Part shown: positions 1 to 13,000 of the stretch, in pieces
Numbering within the stretch: position 1 is the first letter of the stretch
How the letters are laid out: every line of letters begins with the position of its first letter
NCBI RefSeq assembly: GCF_947179165.1
Contig: NC_077239.1
Coordinates: 558,001 to 622,000 of the forward strand
Source: Solanum dulcamara
Taxonomy: Eukaryota > Streptophyta > Magnoliopsida > Solanales > Solanaceae
DNA: 64,000 bases
Reading direction: 5' to 3'
Made by a program: the position numbers and the translations under genes
The notes under the pieces: model-generated
What the model saw: only the letters and a program-made list of their open reading frames with translations
Database searches by the model: none
Told to the model about the DNA's origin: nothing

Positions 1-1001
1 CCTTTGTCTGAATTCAATCGACAACGGCCTGTGGATTATTACATAGAAATTCTTGTGAAATAGATGCTTTCCTCATTAGAAATTAACCATCACCATAAAA
101 ACCCTTGGTGACAAAAGAAAGAATCATTAGGAGATTCATACTTTAAGTAATGACTTCAATGGACAAGCAGGAATATACTTGGTAGGCAAACCAAACAAGT
201 CCCAAGCCCTCTCCTCCCAACAGAGAACAAGAAAGGAAGGTAAAATTATAGACGTATGCCTATTCAGGTGTATAGACTCATACTTGAAAATGTCGCTGGC
301 CAAACCTTGCCGACAAGAGGAAGAATCTTTAGAAGATTTATACGTTAGATAATGAAAGAAATGACATGAGCAAAAAATAGTTTGTGGGTAAAACCAAACA
401 AGTCTCAAGCCCCCTCCTGCGAACAGAAAAAAAAAAAGAAGAGGAAAGCTGAGTATATCTTTGTGCCTAGTTGGATGTAATAGTGTCAAGATTTAAAAAC
501 ATCGTTGGCTGGATGTAAGAGTACTTTTATCAAGACAAGATGATAAAGAACTATACAAAGAAAACTATGAAAATCAAAGATGAGAGATTTGCATTTTATA
601 CATGTTGCTGCTTCCTTCACTTCAAACATAGTTCTTTTTTTACAAGGGGAAAAGTAAACAGGATCTAATAGATGTTTCGATTTGTCAAAAGAAGATCTAG
701 ACAGTTTCACCAATAAAATAATTCAGCCATGTCGACCCAATTGGACAGCTCTGCTGTAACACTAGTCTTCTTTATATAGAAGAAAAATTCATCTTATAGC
801 TTGATACATTCAGCCGGTTTGGACCTTTTTTGTTGGATATTTTGCAATAAGTATAAAGTAGAAATGATTCAAAGCATAAGTTGGATAGCATTATAAATTC
901 TCTGAGATAAAGAAAGCAGCATAGAGAAAGAACTTTTTTTCTGTGATGAAGCAAGAAAGAACTTAAAATAACCATTATATTTCAGATAATGGCCAACATA
1001 C

Positions 1002-4000
1002 CAAAGGCACAGGCAGCTGTTCATGATGCAACAATTCTGTAATACCCTCAGGCAACAGTGCCATCTGGAATAGGAAAAGAAACAACAGTTTAACTGTGAC
1101 TGGTACTCCGGTAGTGTAGCTAAAATTGTTCACAAATATAATCATACATCCAATGAAAAAAATTTATAAATAAGTATTTATCTTCCTTGCACTTATTTCA
1201 TTTGTATCTTAACAGATTCAGTTCATGGGCAACAAGATGGTGCATAAGTTCAAACTACAGTTTTTGAAACAATCTCTCGATTGACAAGAGTTCCAGAAGA
1301 GCCTTGGAGAAAAGTATCAGGACTTGAAACTTTTGGAGTCAGGATTTTGAAGGTGCACGTTATCATCTCATTAAATGCATCTGAAATACTGATGCATCCT
1401 GTAGAACTTAGAAAAGTGATATCTCCAAACTTCTATTCTCCAATTTGTATCAGATATTAAATCAGAAGTTCAGGTTATTAGGTGCCTCAGATGTCTAATA
1501 TATCGTGTATGAGAACTATACTGAAAAGACAACATTATTCAGCTAATTTAGCAATCAAGATACAGAAACTCAATTCAAAGTCCCAAGAAGAAAATAAATT
1601 CTGGTCATGTAAACTGGATTCACCAGCCTAACACAGAGCTCTTTCATTAACCTTGGGATCCCTAAACTTGCCTCCATTATTTGGTGCACACCTAAACTAT
1701 CGATAGTCTTAATTAGCCCTGAACTTGGCAATTTGATACCGTCACCTCTCCCCACCCCCACACACACACCCCGCCACAACCCAGCGGTTTACATGGCAAA
1801 GAGCGTGGCTATAACATCTTTTAGGCATGTGGGAGTGACGAAAAGGCAAAAATACCCTTCCAAGTAGGGTTTTCCCAAACATTACTTGCCACGTGATCTT
1901 ATACAATTGTTTATTTGTACCAATTGTGTATTTCTTCTTATTCAATATAAATTGCAGATTTTACCCTAACTGTGTGTTTATTTTTTATTTCTTCTTTAGT
2001 GCAATAGTTATTTGTTTTAACTGTGGAAAAAAATGGCTGAAATTCCATTATTTATAGTCGAACAACAAAAGTTTTAGCCTAAATAAGGGAATTCTAACTG
2101 TGTATTTCTGTTTTAGTTCTTATTTAGATGTAATGATTATTTGTTCCAACTGTGTACTTCTTCGGGCCAAATCTGTAAAAGTTCGGCTAGAATTTCATCA
2201 TTCTAAGCCAAATAAGAAAAGGTTTAGCCAAAATAATGAAATTCCAACAATGTATTTCTTTTTATTCCTTCCGTAGATGCAACGACTGTTCCGATTGTGT
2301 AGTTCTTTTTCGGGCTAAATCCAAGAAAAAGCTTGGCTGGAATTTAATCATTTAAGCCAATTTAAAAATGGTTTCAGCCAAAATAATGAAGTTCCAGACA
2401 AGTTTTTAGCCAATAGAAGATGATCCGAAAAATTGATGGATTTAAAAAGGTATAAAAAGTTGTTTTGTTTTTTTATAAAAGCCATGTGGACAAAAAAAAA
2501 CATGGCAGGTGTGTCTCTCGCCTTCATCAGGTGAGAACACCCCAAGGGGTAAAAGCCGAAGGTGTCAAATTGTCAAGTCCAGCGGGGTTATTTTGACTCA
2601 CAATAGTTTAGATGTGCATTGAACAAATTGAACCAAGTTCAGGCAGATCCCAAGGAATTATACCCTTTACCTTTCAATCAATTCCTAACAGAATGTAAGG
2701 AGAAATTTCATAATACCAGTGCATCAGAAGGTAAGACTGAAGCACCAAACTTACTCTATTAGCACAGGTAAACCAAAATGATCCTACTCGAACAAGAAGT
2801 AAGACGATCCTGTCATTCTTTTCAACAATATTACTTTAAATAAAAGCCCTAACCTCATTCTTGTCACCAGAGCATTTTTCTCCTATGAGGTGCCTCAGAT
2901 GTTCCTCAAATTCTTCATCAGGAGCCTGAAAAGAAAGATTTGACACTGAAACATCAGCGAGAAGTGGAATATCAAATATCATATCTGAAAATACTTCATA
3001 AATATCAGAATCTGACGAAACTGTTGTATCTGTTAAACATGGAAAATAACACAAGGATTAAAAATTTTAAAACAGTTATGACTATTCAGAGTATTTTAAC
3101 AGATTATAGTTGTGTTTATTGTAAAACCCCGAAAATTCAAACCTTCAAGTTGGACCAAGATTGGAAGTTTGGGGACCACCTGAGGATTTTAAAGTCAAAA
3201 AATAATTAAATGGACTAAGATGAGTGTGAAAAGTACATTGGGCAAAAGGATGAACGCCCAAAATGATTTAAGAGTTTAAAATGTGACGACGACGATTAAA
3301 AATAATGTCTTTGTGTGCCAAGGGAGCTATGAACTAGTACCATATTGCATTGGTGTACTGGGAATGATTTAAGGGCTAAGGATAGCCCTATCACAAAGTC
3401 GAGTTGGAAGCAATGTCACAGACTAAAACTTCAAACTAGCTCGCACATGCCCCAACTTCAAACAAGAATATCTCCAGGGTTATATGGTGAATTACCTATC
3501 AAATTAAAGGTTTGAGAATCTAGTTTCCAATGCATCAAACCGTTCGTCAATCTGAAATTTGTACACGAAGGTTCGAAGATTTTACTGAACGTATTTGATA
3601 AAGTACAAATTTGTGTAGCGCAAAGTACAACCCCCAAAGCAGTTGAGTGTGTATTAATATAAAATGTCACAGGGATTAGAACCCATGTGATATAAGCATA
3701 GGCACCAAAAAGCATAAAGTATAACACCTTTCTTGACCTTCTTGGCAAAGATCAAGGAGACAAATGAAAGTAAAAGTGGGATCCACCTAGGCAAAGGATT
3801 TTTAGTACCCCAAATTAAAAAAAATTGAGCTCATTTTCTCCTCGCTCTCATTTCGAACCAGAGCTATATAGCTCCAATTCTCAGTCTTTTCTCCATCTTC
3901 AAGGTAAGCGATTCCTAAGATCAACCATGGTTATTCCTTCTTTGATTACGCGATTCTAATGTCGATTTCTCATCGGATTATAGCGAATGGAAAGATTTCG

Positions 4001-7000
4001 TCCAAAGGATTAAAGAGGAAATATTGACTGGGAAGTCATGCCATAACGTCTCATTTTGACATTCATGATGTTAGACATCTCAAATAGAGGAATTACGAAC
4101 TTGACGAGGAGACATGGTGAACATATAGCAACGAAGAAGCAATAAAGACATACATGATCATGGGAGTACATAATATGGAATTCCTACATGATCAACGAAG
4201 TTCAGACTTGTAGATGAAAACTTCGAATAGGAAGTCATGTCATAGGAGGATAATGAGAGGAATTAGCCTTTCATACCTTGATTCCAATCCTTAGGTACTA
4301 CGACAATCAAGATACTCCTTTACAACTTTAATCTACAATAATAGTCTTTTTTGGGACTCATGTTAGTGAGCAAACATCGCTCAAGCCATTTAGGCAACTT
4401 GCCGAACAATAGATGAGCTCCAAGGTACTTTAACAATGGAGTTACTCCACACCCATCATTTCTCCTAGTTCACAACATCACACAAACCTCTTACGAGGCC
4501 AACCAACACCTTCCCAATCACCACAACAACCAAACCAGCCCCTACACACAATCTTCCTCAATTCATCTCTTACAAAAATCAAGACTTGGACTCACAGCTT
4601 CCAATCACTGTCCTGTGAGTCCCAACTATAGAACATACTAAAAATCCTTACATAAATCCATAGATATAGTTGGAAGAAGATTCTTACCTTTATTAATCAA
4701 ACCTTAGAAACTCTTTACTTGAATGCTTTGGAGTTTGGACGAAATCCTTCGATTCGCTATAATCCGACAAGAAATCAACATTAGAATCACGTAACGGACA
4801 AAGGAATAAATCATGGTTGATCTCTTACCATGAAAATGGAGGAGAGGAGAGTGAGAACTGAAGTTATGGAGATTTGGGCCAAATAAGAGAGATGAGAAAA
4901 TGAGCACAAAAAAATTAATCTGGGGTATTATAAATCCTTTGCCTAGGTGGACCTACTTTCACTTTTCATTTGTCTTCTTGATCATAGCCCAAAAAGTCAA
5001 GAAAGGTGTTGACCTTTATGCATTTGTTGCCCATGTTTACATCACATGGGTTCTAACCCCCATGTGACATATACACACTTAACTGCTTTATAAATTGCAC
5101 TTCGCGCTACGCAATTTGTACTTTAACAAACACCTTTTAGTAAAATATTCAAAACTTCATGTACAAATTTTGGATAGACAAACGGTTTAATACATTGGAA
5201 ACTAGACTTGAAGACCTTAATTTGACAAGTAATTCACCTCATAACACTTAATAATCTAAGAGATATGATTGTTTGAAGACGGGACCAAGTGCAAGCTTAT
5301 TTGGGATAATTGTCCATAGCCTAGCTTCCAAGTCGACTTTGTGCTAGAGCTCTCTTTAGACCTTAAATCACTTCCAACACACTTACCATACTTATTATCA
5401 TGACCATACGATATGGTACTAGTCTGTAGCCTATCTTGGCGCACGGAAACATTATTTCTTGTCATTGATGTCCGTACTTTAAAGACATGAATCATTTTGG
5501 GCCTTCATCTTTTTGCCAAAATACTTCCACACTCGTCCAGTTGTCCTAGTTCATATAATTACTTTTTGACTTTAAAATCCTCTTGGGGTCCCCATGCTCT
5601 TGTTTTGGTGTGATTTTCAAGCTTCGAATTTACGGGATCTTGCATAGTATGTACAAGTCATGTTCATGAATTTTGAGTTAACTCTCCACTATTGCCTATG
5701 AGGCCCACTGACTTATTATTTTGTACTAACAGCTTCCATGTGTATAACAACTGTATCTTTTCATGTTAGAAAAGGTCCAAGGCACTGTTTCATGTCGATT
5801 GCATGTATATGTTCAGGTTAAGTTGGTTCACTCGGTGAAGTTCTGGTACTAAAGTTGAGGCACCGAGTGTCGGTCCGCACCAGGTTTGGGGCCTGACATT
5901 TACATAATTAAAACTACAAAAAAAATCATATGTGCAGCTATAAGAACACATAATCATAGACATCTATGCATACATTTACCAATAAAATATCTAGGTGACT
6001 TTACCATGGTAATCTAAGATTAGATGTTTAATCATCTTTCCCTTATTATTTTCTTCTCAACTTATAAGACTTGTTCATTTGACCTTCACCTTCAAACATT
6101 CTTCTCTCAGACACACAACAAAAGCTAATGACGGAAGTTCTTTTGAAATATCACACACATGGGCCATCAAGTTTGCGACATATGCCATGTCAAACAGGCA
6201 TGGGAATCAATTTGCATGTTACAGAGCCAAATCATTCAGAAGCTATTGCTCAGGCTAAGAAATGAAATCAAAAGCACGCAAAGGACTGAGTAAATCTATA
6301 TCATGTACCATGCGAACACCAAAAGCTTTTGCCACTCCTGCTACAGTAACATCTGAATGTAATGGTCCGATCCCACCATATATAAATACCTGTAGGAGGA
6401 CAACAATTTGAAAACCTTATGCTTAAAGAAGCTGGCAATATTTTCTCACCAACGAGTGCAGACATACAAAACTATTTGCAGACTGGTCCACAATATAATC
6501 CACGATTGACAAATGCTTACCATATCATCTGTGGACTTCCATCTCTCTACTTCCTCGGCTACAGAATCTATCTGAAATTGAGAGGATGAGATTACAAATG
6601 AGGACTAAAATAACATTCACATTATAAATGTTTAAGGTTCCTCAAGTGTTGAACTATTGAGGTGGGAAACAAAGGAAAAAGATGCTGCTTCAAGAAAGCA
6701 ATTATAATGGACTGTTCTAGCTAACAATTGGCTTTGGAATGGTCCAATGAATCTTTTCCAATTACTAGGGAGATATTTTATTAGGCTATAGGTTTCTTCT
6801 TAGCAACTTATTAGAGAAAATTTGAGATTTTTATTTCTAGCGTTGGACTTTTTTTTTTAACTGTTTGCACAATTCAAGCAGACATTGCAAAAGCTTCCAA
6901 ATACATATTACTTACATCGTTTCGAGTCACAGTAACTCGCGATACTGCCCAACCAATAGAATGGAGCTTTTTACACAACATAGAACCCAACTTGTCCTCT

Positions 7001-10000
7001 ACAGTGCCAAACCTGAGCTATGGAACCAAGAGAAAGATATATGATAAGCAAGCAGATGCAGAGAGCAACAAAAACTAGATTTTTGGTTCAGGTGAATACA
7101 CATTCACTTGACTCCAATCTTATTAGCTTTCTCTTCAAATGGGAGAGGTTAACATAGACCAAACTGAAAATAAAGACTATATTTATGCATTACATGTAAG
7201 CGCAGACTAACTTTTCCTATTGATATAGTTTACCAATCAAAGAAAACGTCTGCTTAGACAAATGCATAGAAATTTGACAGTCTCCTTATGTCCATCCGAT
7301 TGCCAAAAAAGTATGTCAAAAATTGTTAATGAGACCCATCAAAATGAACCCAAGACCAAGCTCAGCCCTTCAAGTCACTGTCTTGACTAATGACTATAGA
7401 AAAATCATATCCATTTAATCAGAAAATACTAGAAAATTCAAAATGAAATTTTGTAATATGAGAAGCCAATGTCCTTTACACTTCACAATAAGATTGCTGT
7501 ATTCCTTCTGGATTATAGACTGAGGACTGAGGTGTTTAATTTAGAGGGGGTAATTTCTTCTGTTGTAGAGGATAACTTGGCAAAGATCAGCTCAGATAAC
7601 TGGATGAGGAACAACTATGTGCTTGCAGAATTCGATTTACTTGCAGGAAATCTAGTTCCCCGAGAGATTCATTGTGTTTTATTTTTTTTGACAAGAGAAT
7701 TGAAATGTCAAGAATTCGAATCTTGTTTCAAGAACAACTAAAGTACGTTCAGGTTCATCAATTTACTTCTTATAATAAATACCCTATCCGATCACAAAGA
7801 ACCAGCAGATAAAATATGTAATCATGACAGATCAATTGAAAATTTAAAAGACGAACACACACTAGAAGAGAATATGAAGGATAAAAATATAGCACAAATC
7901 CAACAAATGTTACAAATAACGAGAAAAAGACATTTAGAAAAGAGCATATCAGCATGATACAAGAATCATCAAATACAACTGTCAAGCAACAATAACTTAC
8001 AAAATTTCATCCCCCACAGTAATAATGGAGGCAGTAAGCATGCTACCGGAATTCAAATTCTCCATTTTCAGTCCATTGCTAATAGAAGATAATTTCCCGC
8101 AAACCACAGAAGGGTTCTTCTTTGCTCTTCCAGCCCTTTCTAATCTTCCATCAGCGAGTAAATAGGCAGGTTTAAACTTCTCTTCACTACTGGCGGACTT
8201 CCTAGTGCACAAAAGGGCATTAGGCACAGTATCATGAATGCTGCCGATTGAGGTATACCTACAAGAGCAGTAAAACAAATAGATGCTCAAATCAATGAGA
8301 GCGCCTCTGGAAATTGGAGTTCAAAAGTATAATTTATGAGTATAAAGTAGCAGGAATCACAGCACCAATATATAAATCCCATTAATGTCATCTTTTTTGT
8401 GTAATGCAGGATGATGAATCCAAGTGATAAATTTTGAAGTAAAACAACAGAAAATTACCCCTGATCATAAAGAATGCAGTACCGAACCTTGCATACCAAT
8501 AGGAACGCCCATACATCTCTGTCGTAACAAATTTTGCAGGTTAGTCATTTTAATTCATCCAAAAGGAGAAACAAACAGTAAAATGGATGATCGAGATCAT
8601 TAAAAATACACAGAAGCATGGCATATCAAATCAAAAAAAAATTGCTAAATGAACATTTTCCATTGAAACGGCATACAAAACCCTGAAAAGGTGAAATAAG
8701 TGATGTAGCCAATTCAACAAGGGTGAGTATTGAGAGAAAATCAGCCAAATAGTTTGTTCAGAATGAGATAATGACTACGAGCCTGTTTGGATTGACTCAT
8801 CTTTAGGTGTTTTTAAGCCAAAATAGCTTTTAAGCACTTTTGTAGTGTTTGGGTAAGATAAGAAAGTGCTTTGAAGCACTAGTTTTTAAGCTAAAATAAC
8901 AAAAATAAGTCAAAAGTCATAAGTTAGAATTTCTAACTTATGGCTTATGCTTATAAGCCATAAGTAATAAGTCCATCCAAACAGGCTTTAAAAGTTTGGC
9001 CATCCCTATATTTAGCTGGATTATAGTGAATTTCAAACCTTATGAGTTGTTCCCAAGATTAAACTTTTCTTTATTATTTCTTGGTGCCAGGATAATTGCA
9101 AACAAAATCACATGTAATGCTTCAAAATGATAGTGAAAGAACATTCAATAGAACTATTTGATCAGCAAAATGTTATAATCTACAGTGTACCTGCATTGAC
9201 ATAATTAATCAATTAAATATAATGGAAACCACACATTCAGCACTTGCCATGATCAACAATTGAGGCAACATTCATCGCCAACCAAAGCATTTAAAAAAAT
9301 TAAAGACAAAATTTGTTTGAGTTGTTTTAGTTCAAGCCATAATTTGTAACGAAGAATAAATGTTTTATACTCCTTGATTTTCTAGGCCATACATCAAATA
9401 AGTCAACCCAAGAACTGCCAATTCCAAAAGCTATGTCCACAAGTCCAGTATCTTTATAGTACTGCTAAAGCTAACCGACTTAGCATCTATCATGACCCTC
9501 CTCAGCTCCTTTTTAGACAAGGAGCAACATGCTTGATAATCAACAAGCTAATCCTCTTTTTCCTCCCTAATCCCCGTGGCATGTTGCCTTTCTTAGGTCT
9601 TCATGCATTTCATCAGAAAAGCAGTTCTTTTGTGCATCAATACCTCAAAAGTGCTATCATTAACACTAAAGTACATGAATTATTCTCCTATAGTTGGAGT
9701 CAACCAACAAATAACAAAAATAGTTCAAGTCAATCATTGTCTACTTTTAACATTTACGTGTTAACTCCATTTGGATTAATTGGTTTTAAATCCTGTTTTG
9801 TACATATATATAACCATAATCCTTGAAAAAATAAGCTTTAATCTCAATCCGATTTTCAATGGACTTGAAAGCTAGTATTTGCTCTTCAAATCCTTCAATT
9901 CTAGGGCTACAAATACTTCTAACAGTGTCTCCATGAAAAAATCATGGAGTTCACTTGAATGTCAATATCTACAGTATATTAACATTAATCTTTAAAAGCT

Positions 10001-13000
10001 TTTTGTCTTTATCTCTTTTCAGATGAAAATGGTGACGTATGCTGATAATTTATATCCTACTTTGGTTCACGTTTTAAAGCCTAAAAGAGTAAGATTGAGA
10101 ACAGCTAGATTTTTCTTTTATTTCCTCTTTTATTTGCATTTGGTGAGGTTAAAGATTATTTACCTTCATCTGGTGAAGAATCTTAGTTCATCCATTCTTC
10201 ATTATAATGTTCACTATCAGGGGTGAATTTATAGGGAAAATTTGGGGCACGTGAACCCGTGGTCTCTCCGTAAGACCAAGTATATTATGTATATATTTTC
10301 TCAATTAGTATAATATTATATGTTGGCACCCATGCTACAAGAACACTAAATGGTTCACTTAGTTGAAGGTTTGAGTTATTTACCTAGACTAGGGATCAAT
10401 TCCCACTAAATACATTTTTTCCTTCTTTTTTTGTGGTGCACATGTTCGAGAAATCCTAGATTCGCCACCTTGATGAACCATCAATTTTACTGTATTACTC
10501 ACTTAATTTATAATACACCATTTACTGCTCTTTTTTGCATGTATATGGAGTGTATATGAGGCATCGTCTAACCTGTATGACCAGTCCAAAATTGGGTTCA
10601 CCCTCATGAAAGGTGGCCACCCAGGTGAGCTAGGTGAGAATTGCTCTTGACCTACCTGAAAGGTAGGTTCCATAAGCAGTGGTTAGCCACAAATCATACT
10701 GACCAAGATTTAGAAGATCATTGACTAGCTGGAATAATTAACTAAATATTTACTGCAGTAGGATCTCCGATTCGGACACCAAGAAAAATAGCTCGGATTG
10801 GATTAGCCTTTAGCAGAGCCTCTAGACCTGATTTAAAATCGAGTCTAATAATATCCATTTGTATGTCGTAACTGCAAGAGAAGGGTAATCAGGTCAAATG
10901 GTTAATAAAGGAAATGGCATCATCTATGGGGACACCATTGTACCAGCTTCTCTCTATGAAATTTTGTAGGGGAAGGGATCAAGGTAAACTAGCATTTCTC
11001 ACATACATGGATGCAGCTTCATAAGTAAATGAGTTGATTTCAGGGAAAGCAGATGGACTCTCAAAATATATTGTTCTTATTGGGAATGTCTTTCCACCAT
11101 CAGCTGCATCTCCTCCTGAATTGAATTCTTCAGCTTGATGTAGAAAACAGCCAGCCCTCAGCAGGTGAAGCAAAACCTGAATTAAAAAAGTTCATATATT
11201 TGGTCAAATATTATGAAAAACGAACTATTTAAACCTTCAACACCAAGAAACGCATAAAGAACTTACAGTAGAATCTTTCCCTCCGTTAAAGCTTAAAGCA
11301 ACCTCTTGTACACTGTTAAGTGAAGGACATAAGCAATATCAAAAAGAGGAAATCGGAAAATGCTTAGCAAACTTCACCTTAAAAGGGAAGAGTAATAGTG
11401 ATTGCTTTCATATCAACTCCTCTACCTTAGACACAAGTCCCTCCTTCCTGTTTTGCTACCCCACTGTCTAGCCTATCTTTCGAAGGAAAAAAATAAAAGG
11501 ACCACTCTCTCTAAGAGACAAAAATACCATTTTCCAAAAGTCAAGTTATAAATAACGCTATTCTATATAATTTTTGAATTTTATGTGACACTTCTATACC
11601 TTTTCTCAATCGTGAAATAAGTTCACATGTTTCTGCCAAATCCAAATACAATAACTCATCCAAATTATCTTCCCTTAATATCTGAGAAATTTCAGCTAGG
11701 TCAATACAGCAAGGATAGAAGGTGTATAGCTTATGCATTCAAGGGTGTGAACTTGCTGTTGATGAAGCTGAACAAAAGACCATGGGAGACCAAAGTTACT
11801 ATACTAGTAGGAGGATGCAAGGACAAAGTGGAATAGTTGAGATGCGCACATGCTAGCCCGAACACCACCATTATTAAAAAAAAAGGTAAGTATAACTTAT
11901 TAATAATTCAATAACTTCGAATAAAAAGTGAAATTATGTGCATTTATTGCTCAGCAACAACAACAACAACAAACCCAGTGTAATCCCACAGGTGGAGTCT
12001 GGGGAAGGTGGAGTATCCGCACACCTTACCCCTACCTTGAGTATGCATTTATTGCTCAGCCAGCATAATATAAGGTTCTACGAAAATAATATGCTCTAAT
12101 ATCACAATGCAACAACAACAACAACATACCCAGTGGGATCCCACAAGTGGGGTCTGGGGAGGGGAGGGTGTACGCAGACCTTACCACTACCTCATAGAGA
12201 TAAAGAGGTTGTTTCCGAAAGACCCTCGGCTCAAAAGACACATTCCCAGGTATAAGTAAAAATAAGTAAATAAATACATAAGTGAAATAAATAAATGCAT
12301 ATATATATACAGGGAAAGATAGAGCGAGCATATTGATAAAAAAAATGAATTATATGCTATACTCCCATCCAGAGCAAAAGAATTCACATTGATAAAGTGA
12401 ATCCACATTCGCTGAGAACTTCCCTAATTCTATATTCGTGAGCATACAATCTAATAATGCAGTTGAATCAGTTAGTCTGACTAAGGTACAACAACAACAT
12501 ATCCATTGTAATCCCACAAAGTGGGGTCTGAAGAGGATAGAGTGTATGCAGATCTTACCCTACTTAGACGAAGAAAGGTTATTTCCAATAAACCCAAAGC
12601 TCAAGTAAACACAATCCAAAGCAATCCAGAAAAAAAAAAGTAACAAAATACAAGAAACAACAGATAATAACAAAAACAACATATAGTAACAAAAATTACA
12701 ACAAAACAATACAATAGTCAAGGTACAAGGAATCAACACATAGTAACATCAATCGAAGGACAGAGAAACTACACAAGCAATACTATGACTACTAATATAA
12801 ATGGACACCAAGACAATGCACCACTACCTCCTATCCTTCTACCCTAATTCGTAACCTCCAAACCCTCCTATCTAACTTCATATCCTCAGTAAGCTGAAAC
12901 TGCATCATGTCCAATCTAATTACCCCTCCTCAATACTTTTTTGGGTCTAATTATACTGACAAAATGTGTATTAAACAACACAAAAGGATCAAAGCCTATG

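Larger units (their letters stand above)
3120..5898. mobile_element. LTR-like or fold-back element containing a ~0.9-kb inverted repeat, inside intron 10
   Basis: The interval begins TGTAAAACCCCGAAAATTC and ends GGGGCCTGACA, giving TG...CA ends like an LTR. The flanks are TTTAT (3115-3119) and TTTAC (5899-5903), a 4/5 match to a 5-bp duplication. Most of the interval is a pair of inverted arms (about 3160-4015 and 4738-5625) around a ~720-bp spacer. No gag/pol ORF is present. The tail from 5840 (GGCACCGAGTGTCGGTCCGC, CAGGTTTGGGGCCTGACA) resembles 3' ends of Solanaceae LTRs from memory. It may be a solo LTR or nested non-autonomous LTR element with an inverted duplication, or a fold-back DNA element. 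The class is open; the inverted repeat itself is plain in the sequence. Confidence 0.55.

Noticed and set aside
1..60. Possible C-terminal exon of the FAD synthetase-like gene at the left edge
   Set aside because: A CACAG acceptor exists on the minus strand, but the phase-0 frame hits a stop within five codons and nothing matches the family.
486..713. Minus-strand ORF with IKCKS, tested as the next coding exon (family has an IKCxNV motif after PVPL)
   Set aside because: The residues around it (SLIFDFHSFLCIVL) do not continue the family, and no good acceptor gives phase 0. The C-terminal exons more likely lie left of the window.
7469..7741. 90-codon plus-strand ORF in an intron of the FAD synthetase-like gene
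   Set aside because: No recognisable motif, antisense to a well-supported gene and wholly intronic; taken as chance.
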